64,000 nucleotides of DNA from Micromonospora parva (GTDB taxonomy: Bacteria; Actinomycetota; Actinomycetes; Mycobacteriales; Micromonosporaceae). The stretch spans positions 4,745 to 68,744 of the forward strand of contig NZ_JNZS01000033.1 of assembly GCF_000718515.1 (NCBI RefSeq), in the 5' to 3' direction. This document shows positions 56,258-64,000 of this stretch, piece after piece (within the stretch, counting starts at the first letter, position 1; every line of letters starts with the position of its first letter). The notes below the pieces were generated by a model. The model searched no databases. It was not told the origin of the DNA and worked only from the letters and a program-made list of their open reading frames with translations. Both the position numbers and the translations under genes were made by a program.

Positions 56258-57411
56258 CAACTCCGATGGACGAGACGCTGCTGCGCAACCTCACGCCGAG
56301 CGTCCTCGGTATCCTCGTCCGCCGCGGAATCGACTTCGCGGCGGCCGAGGACGCCGTGCAGGACGCCCTGGTCGAGGCGGTCCGCGTCTGGCCGGTCGAC
56401 CCGCCGCGCGACCCGTTGGGCTGGCTGACCACTGTGGCGTGGCGGCGGTTCCTCGACGCGGCCCGAGCCGACGCCGCTCGCCGTCGGCGTGAGGATCTCG
56501 TCGACGAGGAGCCGGCGCCGGGGCCCGCCCCCACCGTGGACGACACCCTTGCGCTCTACTTCCTCTGCGCCCACCCGTCGCTGACGGCGTCGTCGGCGGT
56601 AGCACTCACGCTGCGCGCCGTCGGCGGCTTGACCACCCGCCAGATCGCGCACGCATACCTGGTGCCCGAGGCGACCATGGCGCAGCGCATCAGCCGGGCG
56701 AAACGCACCGTCTCCGGGCTGCGGTTCGACCGACCCGGTGACGTCGCCACCGTGCTCCGCGTCCTCTACCTGGTCTTCAACGAGGGCTACTCCGGTGACA
56801 TGGACCTCGCCGCCGAGGCCATCCGGCTCACCCGACAGCTCGCGGCCGCGATCGACCACCCCGAGGTGGCGGGGCTGCTCGCCCTCATGCTGTTGCACCA
56901 CGCCCGGCGCGCCGCCCGTACCGCGCCCGACGGCACCCTCGTGCCCCTCGCCGAGCAGGACCGCAGCCGCTGGGACACCCGGTTGATCGCCGAGGGCGTC
57001 GAGATCCTCCAGGCGGCCCTGGCCCGCGACCAACTGGGCGAGTTCCAGGCCCAGGCCGCCATAGCGGCGCTGCACGCCGACGCGCCCACCGCCGCCGAGA
57101 CCGACTGGGTGCAGATCGTGGAGTGGTACGACGAACTCGTGCGCCTGACCGACAACCCGGTCGTCCGACTCAACCGGGCGGTGGCGGTCGGTGAGGCCGA
57201 CGGTCCCCGGGCCGGCCTGAGGGCTCTCGCGGCGCTGGACGACACACTGCCCCGGTACACGGCGGTGGCGGCGTACCTGCACGAGCGCGACGGCGACCTG
57301 GCGACGGCGGCGCGGCGGTACGCCGAGGCGGCCCGGCAGGCCCCCAACCTCGCCGAACGCGACCACCTGACCCGCCAGGCCGCCCGGCTCAACGCGCTCG
57401 GGCGTCGCTGA
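56254..57411 (+). CDS. ECF42-type RNA polymerase sigma factor with C-terminal TPR-like extension
   Basis: GTG 56254 overlaps the upstream stop; ATG 56266 is an alternative. The 385-residue protein begins with region 2 (RRGIDFAAAEDAVQDALVEA) and region 4 (RAVGGLTTRQIAHAYLVPEA, TMAQRISRAKRTV). A long helical extension follows (about 190-385), with LYLVFNEGYSG and QAAIAALHADAPTAAETDW, found only in the ECF42 group. It lacks an adjacent anti-sigma factor, as expected; the extension and DGPF partner are thought to control it. Confidence 0.93.
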   Translation: MTTPMDETLLRNLTPSVLGILVRRGIDFAAAEDAVQDALVEAVRVWPVDPPRDPLGWLTTVAWRRFLDAARADAARRRREDLVDEEPAPGPAPTVDDTLALYFLCAHPSLTASSAVALTLRAVGGLTTRQIAHAYLVPEATMAQRISRAKRTVSGLRFDRPGDVATVLRVLYLVFNEGYSGDMDLAAEAIRLTRQLAAAIDHPEVAGLLALMLLHHARRAARTAPDGTLVPLAEQDRSRWDTRLIAEGVEILQAALARDQLGEFQAQAAIAALHADAPTAAETDWVQIVEWYDELVRLTDNPVVRLNRAVAVGEADGPRAGLRALAALDDTLPRYTAVAAYLHERDGDLATAARRYAEAARQAPNLAERDHLTRQAARLNALGRR

Positions 57412-58861
<1,450 letters not shown>

Positions 58862-58884
58862 CGCTGAGCACCACCTGACACCAC

Positions 58885-58918
58885 CTCTGGCGTGGCGGCC
58901 CCGGCCGCCACGCCAGAG
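58885..58918. terminator. Terminator after the xylanase gene
   Basis: CTCTGGCGTGGCGGCC (58885-58900) pairs perfectly with GGCCGCCACGCCAGAG (58903-58918), leaving a two-base loop. It lies 24 bases beyond the xylanase stop and is convergent with the kinase gene. Confidence 0.82.
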
Positions 58919-58987
58919 AGGTACCCGGCCGCCACGCCTCGACGGTCCCGACGGGCGCGCCCCGGCCGTGACAGTCGCCGCCGTCCG

Positions 58988-60424
58988 CTAGACCGGCGGC
59001 GCGGCGCTCTCGCCGGCCACCGTCTCCCGCTCCGGCGATTCCTCAGTGTCGTCGGATTCCTCGCTGTCGGCCGCTGGTGCCTCGGTCGGCGCCACCGAGG
59101 ATGGCGCCGTTGTTCCACCGGTCGGGTCGGTCGTCGGCTCCGCATCGGGGCTCTCGGAGGTGGTGGGTCCGGGCGCGTCCGAGGTGCTCGTGCTGGATGG
59201 TGTCGGTCGCCCCGCCGCCCCGTCGCCCGCCGAACGGCTGGGCGTCGGCGATCCGGGCGCACGCACCGGCACGCCTGCTGAACCGCGGTTGGCCGGTTCA
59301 CCGCCGCCGGCGCCGGGCCCGGGCTCCTGCTGCGCGGGCGCCGTTGGCGACACCGAGGACGGCGCTCCGGGTGGCGTCGACGATCGCCCGGCCGGGCCCG
59401 GCATCATGCCGGTGGGATCGGCGAACACCAGGACGGCGGCCGCGGCGGCCATCGATCCGAGAAGCACCGCGAGCACCTTCGGCCCGGGGCCCCCCGACCG
59501 CTTCGCCGCGCCGCCGGCAACCGAGCGCCGGGCCGGGAAGCGCCCGGCCGCCGCCGCGATCGGCGCGCCGACGGCCGTCCGCACCAACTCATCGGACGGC
59601 TCCGCGAGCGTCTGCGCGGCGGTGGCCATCGCCGCCGCCGTCGGGAAACGGCGGGTCGGCTCCTTGGCCATCGCGGTGGCGACCAGGCGCTGGACCTCCG
59701 CCGGAACGTCCTCCGGCAGCGCCGGTGGCTCCTCCTCGAGATGGCGCAGCGCCACCGCGACGACGTGCTCGCCCTGGTGCGGGGGCCTACCGGCGAGGCA
59801 GTGGTAGACGACCGCACCGAGCGCGTAGATGTCGATCGCCGAGGTGGTCTCGTTCCTGGTGATCTGCTCGGGGGCCATGTAGTGGGCGGTGCCGACGACC
59901 TGGTTCGTGCCGGTCAGGCTCGCCGCCTCCGGCGTCACCGCGACGCCGAAGTCGACGAGTACGACGTGCCCGTCCGGCTCGATGATCAGGTTGCTGGGCT
60001 TCACGTCCCGGTGCACGAGGCCGGCGTCGTGTGCGGCCTGAAGCGCACGGGCGGTCTGCGCGGCGATCGACATCGTCTCGGCCACCCCCAGCCGGCCGAC
60101 CTCGGCGATCCGCTCCGACAGGGGTTGTCCCTGCACACACTCCATCACGATGTACGCGAGGACCGGCGCGTCGGCCTGGGACACCTCGCCGTAGTCGTAG
60201 ACCTGGGCCACGCCCGGGTGACGCAGGGCCGCCATGGCCCGCGCCTCGCGGCGGAAGCGCTCGCCGAAGCCGGCGTCGGCGACCAGCCGAGGTTGCAGCA
60301 TCTTGACCGCCACGCAGCGGTCCAGGGTGTCGTCGACCGCCCGCCAGACGTCACCCATCCCACCGCTGGCGATGCTCTCGACCAGGCGGTAACGGCCTCC
60401 GATGACTTGCCCCACGCTCGGCAT
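58988..60424 (-). CDS. Membrane Ser/Thr protein kinase (PknB-like, no PASTA domains)
   Basis: This 478-residue protein has an N-terminal Hanks-type kinase domain (about 10-270): VAVKML with K41, HRDVKPSNLI with D140, DFG at 158-160 and a GTAHYMAPEQ activation-loop end. A transmembrane helix (about 317-337) leads to a Pro/Ser/Thr/Glu-rich extracytoplasmic tail without PASTA repeats, so its ligand, if any, is not peptidoglycan in the usual way. It phosphorylates cytoplasmic targets; none is adjacent. Start at ATG 60424. Confidence 0.92.
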   Translation of the reverse strand: MPSVGQVIGGRYRLVESIASGGMGDVWRAVDDTLDRCVAVKMLQPRLVADAGFGERFRREARAMAALRHPGVAQVYDYGEVSQADAPVLAYIVMECVQGQPLSERIAEVGRLGVAETMSIAAQTARALQAAHDAGLVHRDVKPSNLIIEPDGHVVLVDFGVAVTPEAASLTGTNQVVGTAHYMAPEQITRNETTSAIDIYALGAVVYHCLAGRPPHQGEHVVAVALRHLEEEPPALPEDVPAEVQRLVATAMAKEPTRRFPTAAAMATAAQTLAEPSDELVRTAVGAPIAAAAGRFPARRSVAGGAAKRSGGPGPKVLAVLLGSMAAAAAVLVFADPTGMMPGPAGRSSTPPGAPSSVSPTAPAQQEPGPGAGGGEPANRGSAGVPVRAPGSPTPSRSAGDGAAGRPTPSSTSTSDAPGPTTSESPDAEPTTDPTGGTTAPSSVAPTEAPAADSEESDDTEESPERETVAGESAAPPV

Positions 60425-60524
60425 GACACGTTCGGTACCCCGGACTGCGCGATCTCAAGCACCGCGACGTCGCCTCGGGTGGTGGTGCCGCGTCGGGAAG
60501 CACCGTCAGCGCCGACGGTGCTGC

Positions 60525-60554
60525 GCCGGCCCCGCCGTTTCCGACGGGGCCGGC
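60525..60554 (-). terminator. Terminator of the GDSL esterase gene
   Basis: GCCGGCCCCG (60525-60534) pairs with CGGGGCCGGC (60545-60554), 14 bases beyond the TGA. A second stem, CACCGTC/GACGGTG (60501-60507 and 60514-60520), follows it before the kinase gene. Confidence 0.72.
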
Positions 60555-60568
60555 TCAACCGGGTCCGG

Positions 60569-61462
60569 TCAGCTGTTCAGCCTGGCCAGCAGGGCGGTGG
60601 CCATGCCCTGCTCACCCCGGGCGTTGGGATGGAACGGCGCGGCCGAGTTCTGCGGCACCAGACCCTCGACCCACCGGGTGCCGCTGCTCTTGCACGCGTC
60701 GCGGCCGATCGACGGGGTGTAGACATCGGCGTAGGTGGCGCCGTTGGCGCTCGCGGCGCCGGCCAGCATGGCGTTGAGCGACTTCTCGATGCCACGCAGG
60801 TACGGCACGTCCTGGTAGGCGATCGGGACGACCGGCCAGCAGCCGTAACCGGTGTCCGGCAGGATCGCCGGGTAACCGAGCACCACCACCCGCGCGTTCG
60901 GGGCGGCCCGCCGGACCGCCTGCAACACGGCGGTGACCTTCGGCGTGGCGGCGACGATCCGCGCCTGCAACTGGTCGACCCCTCCGGCGGTGTACCGGTT
61001 CTTGCACGGCGAGCCGAGCGGGCTGCTGACGCTGGCCTCCGCACAGTCGCCGATGATGCCGGCGAAGCCGATGTCGTTGCCGCCGATCTGCACCGTCACC
61101 AGCGAGGTGTTCGAGGTGACCGCGTTTAGCTGCGGCGGCAGCGTGATGCCCAGTGCGCCGCCACCGCCGTAGAGGATGTCGTCGGTGGTGGCGCCGGAGC
61201 AGCTCACGTCGGCGAACGACGACGAGCCGGCGGACGCCGCCACCAGCGACGGGTAGTTGCGGTTGGACCGCAGACAGTTGAGGTCGATCTGGGTGGGGAC
61301 CAGCGGGCCTGAGGTGTACGAGTCGCCCAGCGCGACGTAACGGCCGGTGGGCACGGCCGCGCTGGCGGGGGTGGCGACGGTGAGCAGCACACCGGCGGTG
61401 GCGAGGGCGAGGGCGGCCAACCGGGTGGCTGCCCGCATCCGGGGCAGGCGGGGACGGGTCAT
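60569..61462 (-). CDS. Secreted SGNH/GDSL esterase
   Basis: ATG 61462 with GGGAG upstream gives 297 residues and a signal peptide to about residue 34. All four SGNH blocks are clear: block I ALGDSYTSG with the Ser nucleophile, a Gly in SCSGATTDD, block III VQIGGNDIGF, and block V PFHPNARGEQGM with the catalytic His. Six or so cysteines can form disulfides, as in the Streptomyces rimosus lipase group. It acts outside the cell on lipid or acetyl esters, perhaps including acetylated plant polysaccharide given the nearby xylanase; that link is inference. Confidence 0.93.
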   Translation of the reverse strand: MTRPRLPRMRAATRLAALALATAGVLLTVATPASAAVPTGRYVALGDSYTSGPLVPTQIDLNCLRSNRNYPSLVAASAGSSSFADVSCSGATTDDILYGGGGALGITLPPQLNAVTSNTSLVTVQIGGNDIGFAGIIGDCAEASVSSPLGSPCKNRYTAGGVDQLQARIVAATPKVTAVLQAVRRAAPNARVVVLGYPAILPDTGYGCWPVVPIAYQDVPYLRGIEKSLNAMLAGAASANGATYADVYTPSIGRDACKSSGTRWVEGLVPQNSAAPFHPNARGEQGMATALLARLNS

Positions 61463-61585
61463 GGAGGCTCCCAGGAGGGGATCAGGGGTGGTGGTGCCCG
61501 AGATCCTGTCGCCGCCGACCGCCCCCGTCAATATCGATCGGCCTCACTAAACACCCGTCCGGAGTGTGGGACGAATCGGTAGCCG

Positions 61586-62260
61586 TCAATCCAGCGGCGC
61601 ATACCATCGGGCGCCGGTGACCCGGATCCGCCGGGACTGCTTACGGTTCCACTCCACCCGCATGCCGTGCTTGCGGAGCACCGGAAACGCGACCTCGTCC
61701 AGCAGTCGTTCCAGGTCGGCCTGGTAGCTGGCCTGCTGCTCGGCCTCCGACAGGGCGGCATAGGCGACCTCGTCGAAGTCGGCAGCGGGATAGACGCCGT
61801 AGCCGAGGTAGACCTCGCCGTCCTCGCTTGCGATCAGCGACTCCGTGTCCTGCTGGTGGTACCAGAGGAACCCGTGCCAGTGGCGGGAGTCGTCCCGCTC
61901 GTCGTGGATCTCGGCGCTCGCGCAGGTGCCGCAGCAACTGAAATCCTCCCGGGCCAACACCCCCAGCTCATTGAGCTCGGCGAAGGCACGGGTGAGGTTG
62001 CCGCGCACCTCACCCCACCCGCGCTGCTGCTCCCGCCGAAACGCCAACGCCGCCTCGTACGCCGTCCTGAGGTCGTCGTCGGTGGCACCGCACCGCTCGT
62101 CGGGGTCGTCGAAGACGTCGACGAACTCGTCCGGGTCGCTCTCACCCCGCACCACCCAGCCCCACAGCTCGTCGTCGACGGCGGTGCGGCCCGGCTCAGG
62201 GACCCGATCGGTGAGGAACCTGACGCCCTCGGGGCGGTCGTTGTACGTCCACTCAGTCAC
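61586..62260 (-). CDS. DUF6891-like protein of unknown function
   Basis: GTG 62260 gives 224 residues. The protein is acidic, soluble and without a signal peptide. It contains a VLAREDFSCCGTCASAEIHD segment with CCGTC, GFLWYHQQDTESL and YLGYGVYPAADFDEVAYAAL. I place it near the DUF6891 family by this layout; no enzymatic motif is known. The Cys cluster may bind a metal. It is isolated from its neighbours by gaps of 61 and 123 bases. Confidence 0.65.
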   Translation of the reverse strand: MTEWTYNDRPEGVRFLTDRVPEPGRTAVDDELWGWVVRGESDPDEFVDVFDDPDERCGATDDDLRTAYEAALAFRREQQRGWGEVRGNLTRAFAELNELGVLAREDFSCCGTCASAEIHDERDDSRHWHGFLWYHQQDTESLIASEDGEVYLGYGVYPAADFDEVAYAALSEAEQQASYQADLERLLDEVAFPVLRKHGMRVEWNRKQSRRIRVTGARWYAPLD

Positions 62261-62321
62261 GACGAGATCTTCACATGGGCGTACGACTATCCCGGTCCGC
62301 GAGCGACCGGCCAGGAACGCC

Positions 62322-62936
62322 CTAGTTGCCGGCCGGCACCTGATCCTTGACCTCGTCGTAGCCGACCGGCGTCGGCGCCGTGCCCGGGGCGTAGATCACG
62401 CGGAGGACCCCGGTCGGGAACGCCTCCGAAGCCACGAGCCGCAGGTGGTACGCCGCGTCGCCCTCGTCGAACAGCCTGCGGCCCTTGCGCGCGGCCACCG
62501 GGTGCACCAGCAGGCGCAGTTCGTCGACCAGGCCCGCGGCCAGCAGTTGCTGCACCACCGAGATCGACCCCGGGATGAGGATGCCCCGGACGCCGGCATC
62601 GGCCTTGAGCGCGCTGACGGCGTCGAGGAGGTCCCCGTTGATCAGCTCCGAGTTGCGCCAGGAAAACTCCAGCGACTGACGCGAGACGACGACCTTGCGC
62701 ATGTCGCCGAGTTGCTTGGCGAACGGTGCGTCTTCACCACCGGCGGCCTCCCGGTCGGGCCAGGCCCCGGCGAAGCTGTCGTACGTCTCGCGGCCGATGA
62801 GCAGCACGTCGGCGGTGTCGTAGTCCTCGGTGACGGCGCGTCCCATGTTCTCGTCGAAGTACGGGAAGTGCCAGTCAGGGTCGATCTCGGCCACGCCGTC
62901 GGCCGAGATGAACAGCGTGGAGATGACCTTTGCCAT
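62322..62936 (-). CDS. Dihydrofolate-reductase-like (RibD C-terminal) family protein
   Basis: ATG 62936 with AAGGGATC upstream gives 204 residues. The fold is DHFR/RibD-like: AKVISTLFISADGVAE, VLLIGRETYDSFAGAW and GILIPGSISVVQQLLAAGLV, the NADPH-binding glycine motif. It probably reduces a pterin-like or other small substrate, but the family is mostly uncharacterised. It is unlikely to be the folate enzyme, as the usual folate-binding residues are not visible. Confidence 0.85.
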   Translation of the reverse strand: MAKVISTLFISADGVAEIDPDWHFPYFDENMGRAVTEDYDTADVLLIGRETYDSFAGAWPDREAAGGEDAPFAKQLGDMRKVVVSRQSLEFSWRNSELINGDLLDAVSALKADAGVRGILIPGSISVVQQLLAAGLVDELRLLVHPVAARKGRRLFDEGDAAYHLRLVASEAFPTGVLRVIYAPGTAPTPVGYDEVKDQVPAGN

Positions 62937-63037
62937 CGCGGGAGATCCCTTCGCGTCGGTGATGTCGACCGGCGCATCGTCCCAAACTCGTCGGCCACCG
63001 ACAGCCCCGATGACGCGTGTCGTGTCCCGTCTTTTTG

Positions 63038-63595
63038 TCAGCCGGACGTCACGGGAGCGAGCCAGTGCCACGTTTCGAGCAGCTTCGACTGCCCCAACCC
63101 GTTCGTCCTCTCGACGACGTCATCGTCGCTTCGGAGGTATCCGGCGGACTCGGCGACCCGCTGCGAGGGCACGTTGCCCTGCACGATGCACAACCGTAGT
63201 CGGGTGAAGCCGAGCTCCTCGTGGCAGAACCCCGTCATCAACCGCAGCGAACGCGACGCCATACCCCGGCCGCGGTGGGCCGGGCCGATGGCGTACCCGA
63301 GCATCCCGGTCGCCACGTGCAGCGCGACGAGGCCGAGCGGCTCCCCGCCGTCGCGCGTCACGGCCAGGTCGACGACGCCCTGTGCGCGGCGTCGCCGGAT
63401 CCTGCTGAGAAAGGCGTCCGCGTCGAACGGAGAGGGGATGTCGGTGTTCGCCGCGATGTCCGGCGCGTCGAAGAGGCCCGGCATGGACGGCAGATCCGCG
63501 TCGAGCCAGTCGCGCAGCACGATCCCCTCCCCCTTCACAACGAGAGGGAAGGCGGTGGGACCGACCGCCGGCGACGTCGTGGATTCGCAGCTCAC
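63038..63595 (-). CDS. GNAT-family N-acetyltransferase
   Basis: GTG 63595 with AAGGA upstream gives 185 residues. Strand and helix order is that of RimJ/RimL-type GNATs: VLRDWLDADLPSMPGLF, GYAIGPAHRGRGMASRSLRL (acetyl-CoA loop) and RLRLCIVQGNVPSQRVAESA. It probably acetylates a protein or small-molecule amine. The start could be further upstream in frame. No partner gene is apparent. Confidence 0.85.
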   Translation of the reverse strand: MSCESTTSPAVGPTAFPLVVKGEGIVLRDWLDADLPSMPGLFDAPDIAANTDIPSPFDADAFLSRIRRRRAQGVVDLAVTRDGGEPLGLVALHVATGMLGYAIGPAHRGRGMASRSLRLMTGFCHEELGFTRLRLCIVQGNVPSQRVAESAGYLRSDDDVVERTNGLGQSKLLETWHWLAPVTSG

Positions 63596-63686
63596 ACACC
63601 ATCCTTGCACGGCTGTCAGCACCGGTCGGAACGGCGGGAACCGACCGGTTGCCGGTCGCGAGAGGTGCACCACACGTGGCGTGGCG

Positions 63687-63719
63687 CGGGCGGGCTCGGC
63701 GTCCTGCCGAGCCCGCCCG
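63687..63719 (-). terminator. Terminator of the GH62 gene
   Basis: CGGGCGGGCTCGGC (63687-63700) pairs perfectly with GCCGAGCCCGCCCG (63706-63719) around five bases. It lies 31 bases beyond the stop of the leftward gene that enters from the right edge. Confidence 0.8.
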
Positions 63720-63750
63720 TTCCCTGTCAGTCGAGCGTGATCACATCGTG

Positions 63751-64000
63751 TCAGCGCTGCAGCGTCAGCAGACCCGGCCGGTACGGCAGCAGACCGTAGT
63801 CACCACCCGAGTTCGGCGACCGACCCTGATACAGCAACTGCAGGTTGCAGGCGTTGACAGTCATCGTCTGGTCAGCGCTGGTCCGCAGCAACTCACCGTG
63901 GCTGATGTCGTTGGTCCAGGTCGCACCACTGTTCGCCTTACCCGCGAACGGGTTGCTCTCACTGGTGGCCTGCGGCGTCCACGAACCACCCAGGCTGGTG
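63751..64000 (-). CDS. GH62 alpha-L-arabinofuranosidase, C-terminal fragment
   Basis: The frame enters from the right edge and ends at TGA 63751, leaving 83 codons. It reads [50 protein letters not shown] and [16 protein letters not shown]. This is the characteristic C-terminus of secreted GH62 arabinofuranosidases, which remove arabinose from arabinoxylan. The catalytic residues lie outside the window. With the GH11 xylanase 5 kb away it suggests a xylan-degrading neighbourhood. Confidence 0.88.
   Translation of the reverse strand, partial: TSLGGSWTPQATSESNPFAGKANSGATWTNDISHGELLRTSADQTMTVNACNLQLLYQGRSPNSGGDYGLLPYRPGLLTLQR

Overview
The window is very GC-rich DNA with dense, often overlapping (GTGA/ATGA) genes, many GTG starts and strong GC hairpin terminators. 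The protein families (AfsR-type regulator, IdeR/DtxR iron box, FurA-KatG pair, ECF42-DGPF pair, TAT-exported two-domain laccase, GH11/CBM2 xylanase) point to a filamentous actinomycete, most likely Micromonosporaceae (Micromonospora-like). This assignment is an inference from gene content, not a database match. No tRNA, rRNA, CRISPR array or intact insertion sequence was seen.

Layout. 0-6.7 kb: the N-terminal part of an AfsR-type regulator, divergent from an iron-regulated siderophore uptake operon (ATPase, lipoprotein, fused permease, siderophore-interacting reductase) with an IdeR box abutting the first start codon. 6.8-16.4 kb: an SDR with a zinc ribbon and no catalytic Tyr, a UPF0303 protein, an FAD oxidoreductase, a secreted lipase, a divergent MFS/ROK pair, a MerR regulator, a broken membrane-protein gene and an L,D-transpeptidase. 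16.6-24.4 kb: two lipoproteins, a cyclase-family hydrolase, a cassette of an XRE regulator followed by four coupled mini-genes, and an NB-ARC/TPR protein. 24.5-32.1 kb: a four-gene operon of secreted proteins (two-domain laccase, 1314-residue ThuA/sugar-dehydrogenase-like/PKD/DUF1080 protein, cupredoxin-Ig protein, beta-helix-like protein). Two of these share a C-terminal-type module. 32.4-34.9 kb: a polar amino acid ABC transporter.

35.9-49.1 kb is the most distinctive block. It has five sulfotransferases with different P-loops, two GT4 glycosyltransferases, a polysaccharide flippase, a Wzz-like chain-length protein, an O-antigen-ligase/polymerase-like protein and a TIM-barrel glycosidase-like lipoprotein, in three compact transcription units. 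Together they look like a pathway for a sulfated extracellular polysaccharide.

49.4-52.8 kb holds a CstR-type persulfide regulon: repressor, MBL-rhodanese persulfide dioxygenase, rhodanese and TauE-type exporter, with two matching operators. 52.9-55.7 kb is katG-furA. 55.8-57.4 kb is a DGPF protein plus ECF42 sigma factor. 57.8-58.9 kb is a GH11 xylanase, and the right edge carries the C-terminus of a GH62 arabinofuranosidase. Between them lie a Ser/Thr kinase, a secreted GDSL esterase, a DUF6891 protein, a DHFR-like reductase and a GNAT acetyltransferase.
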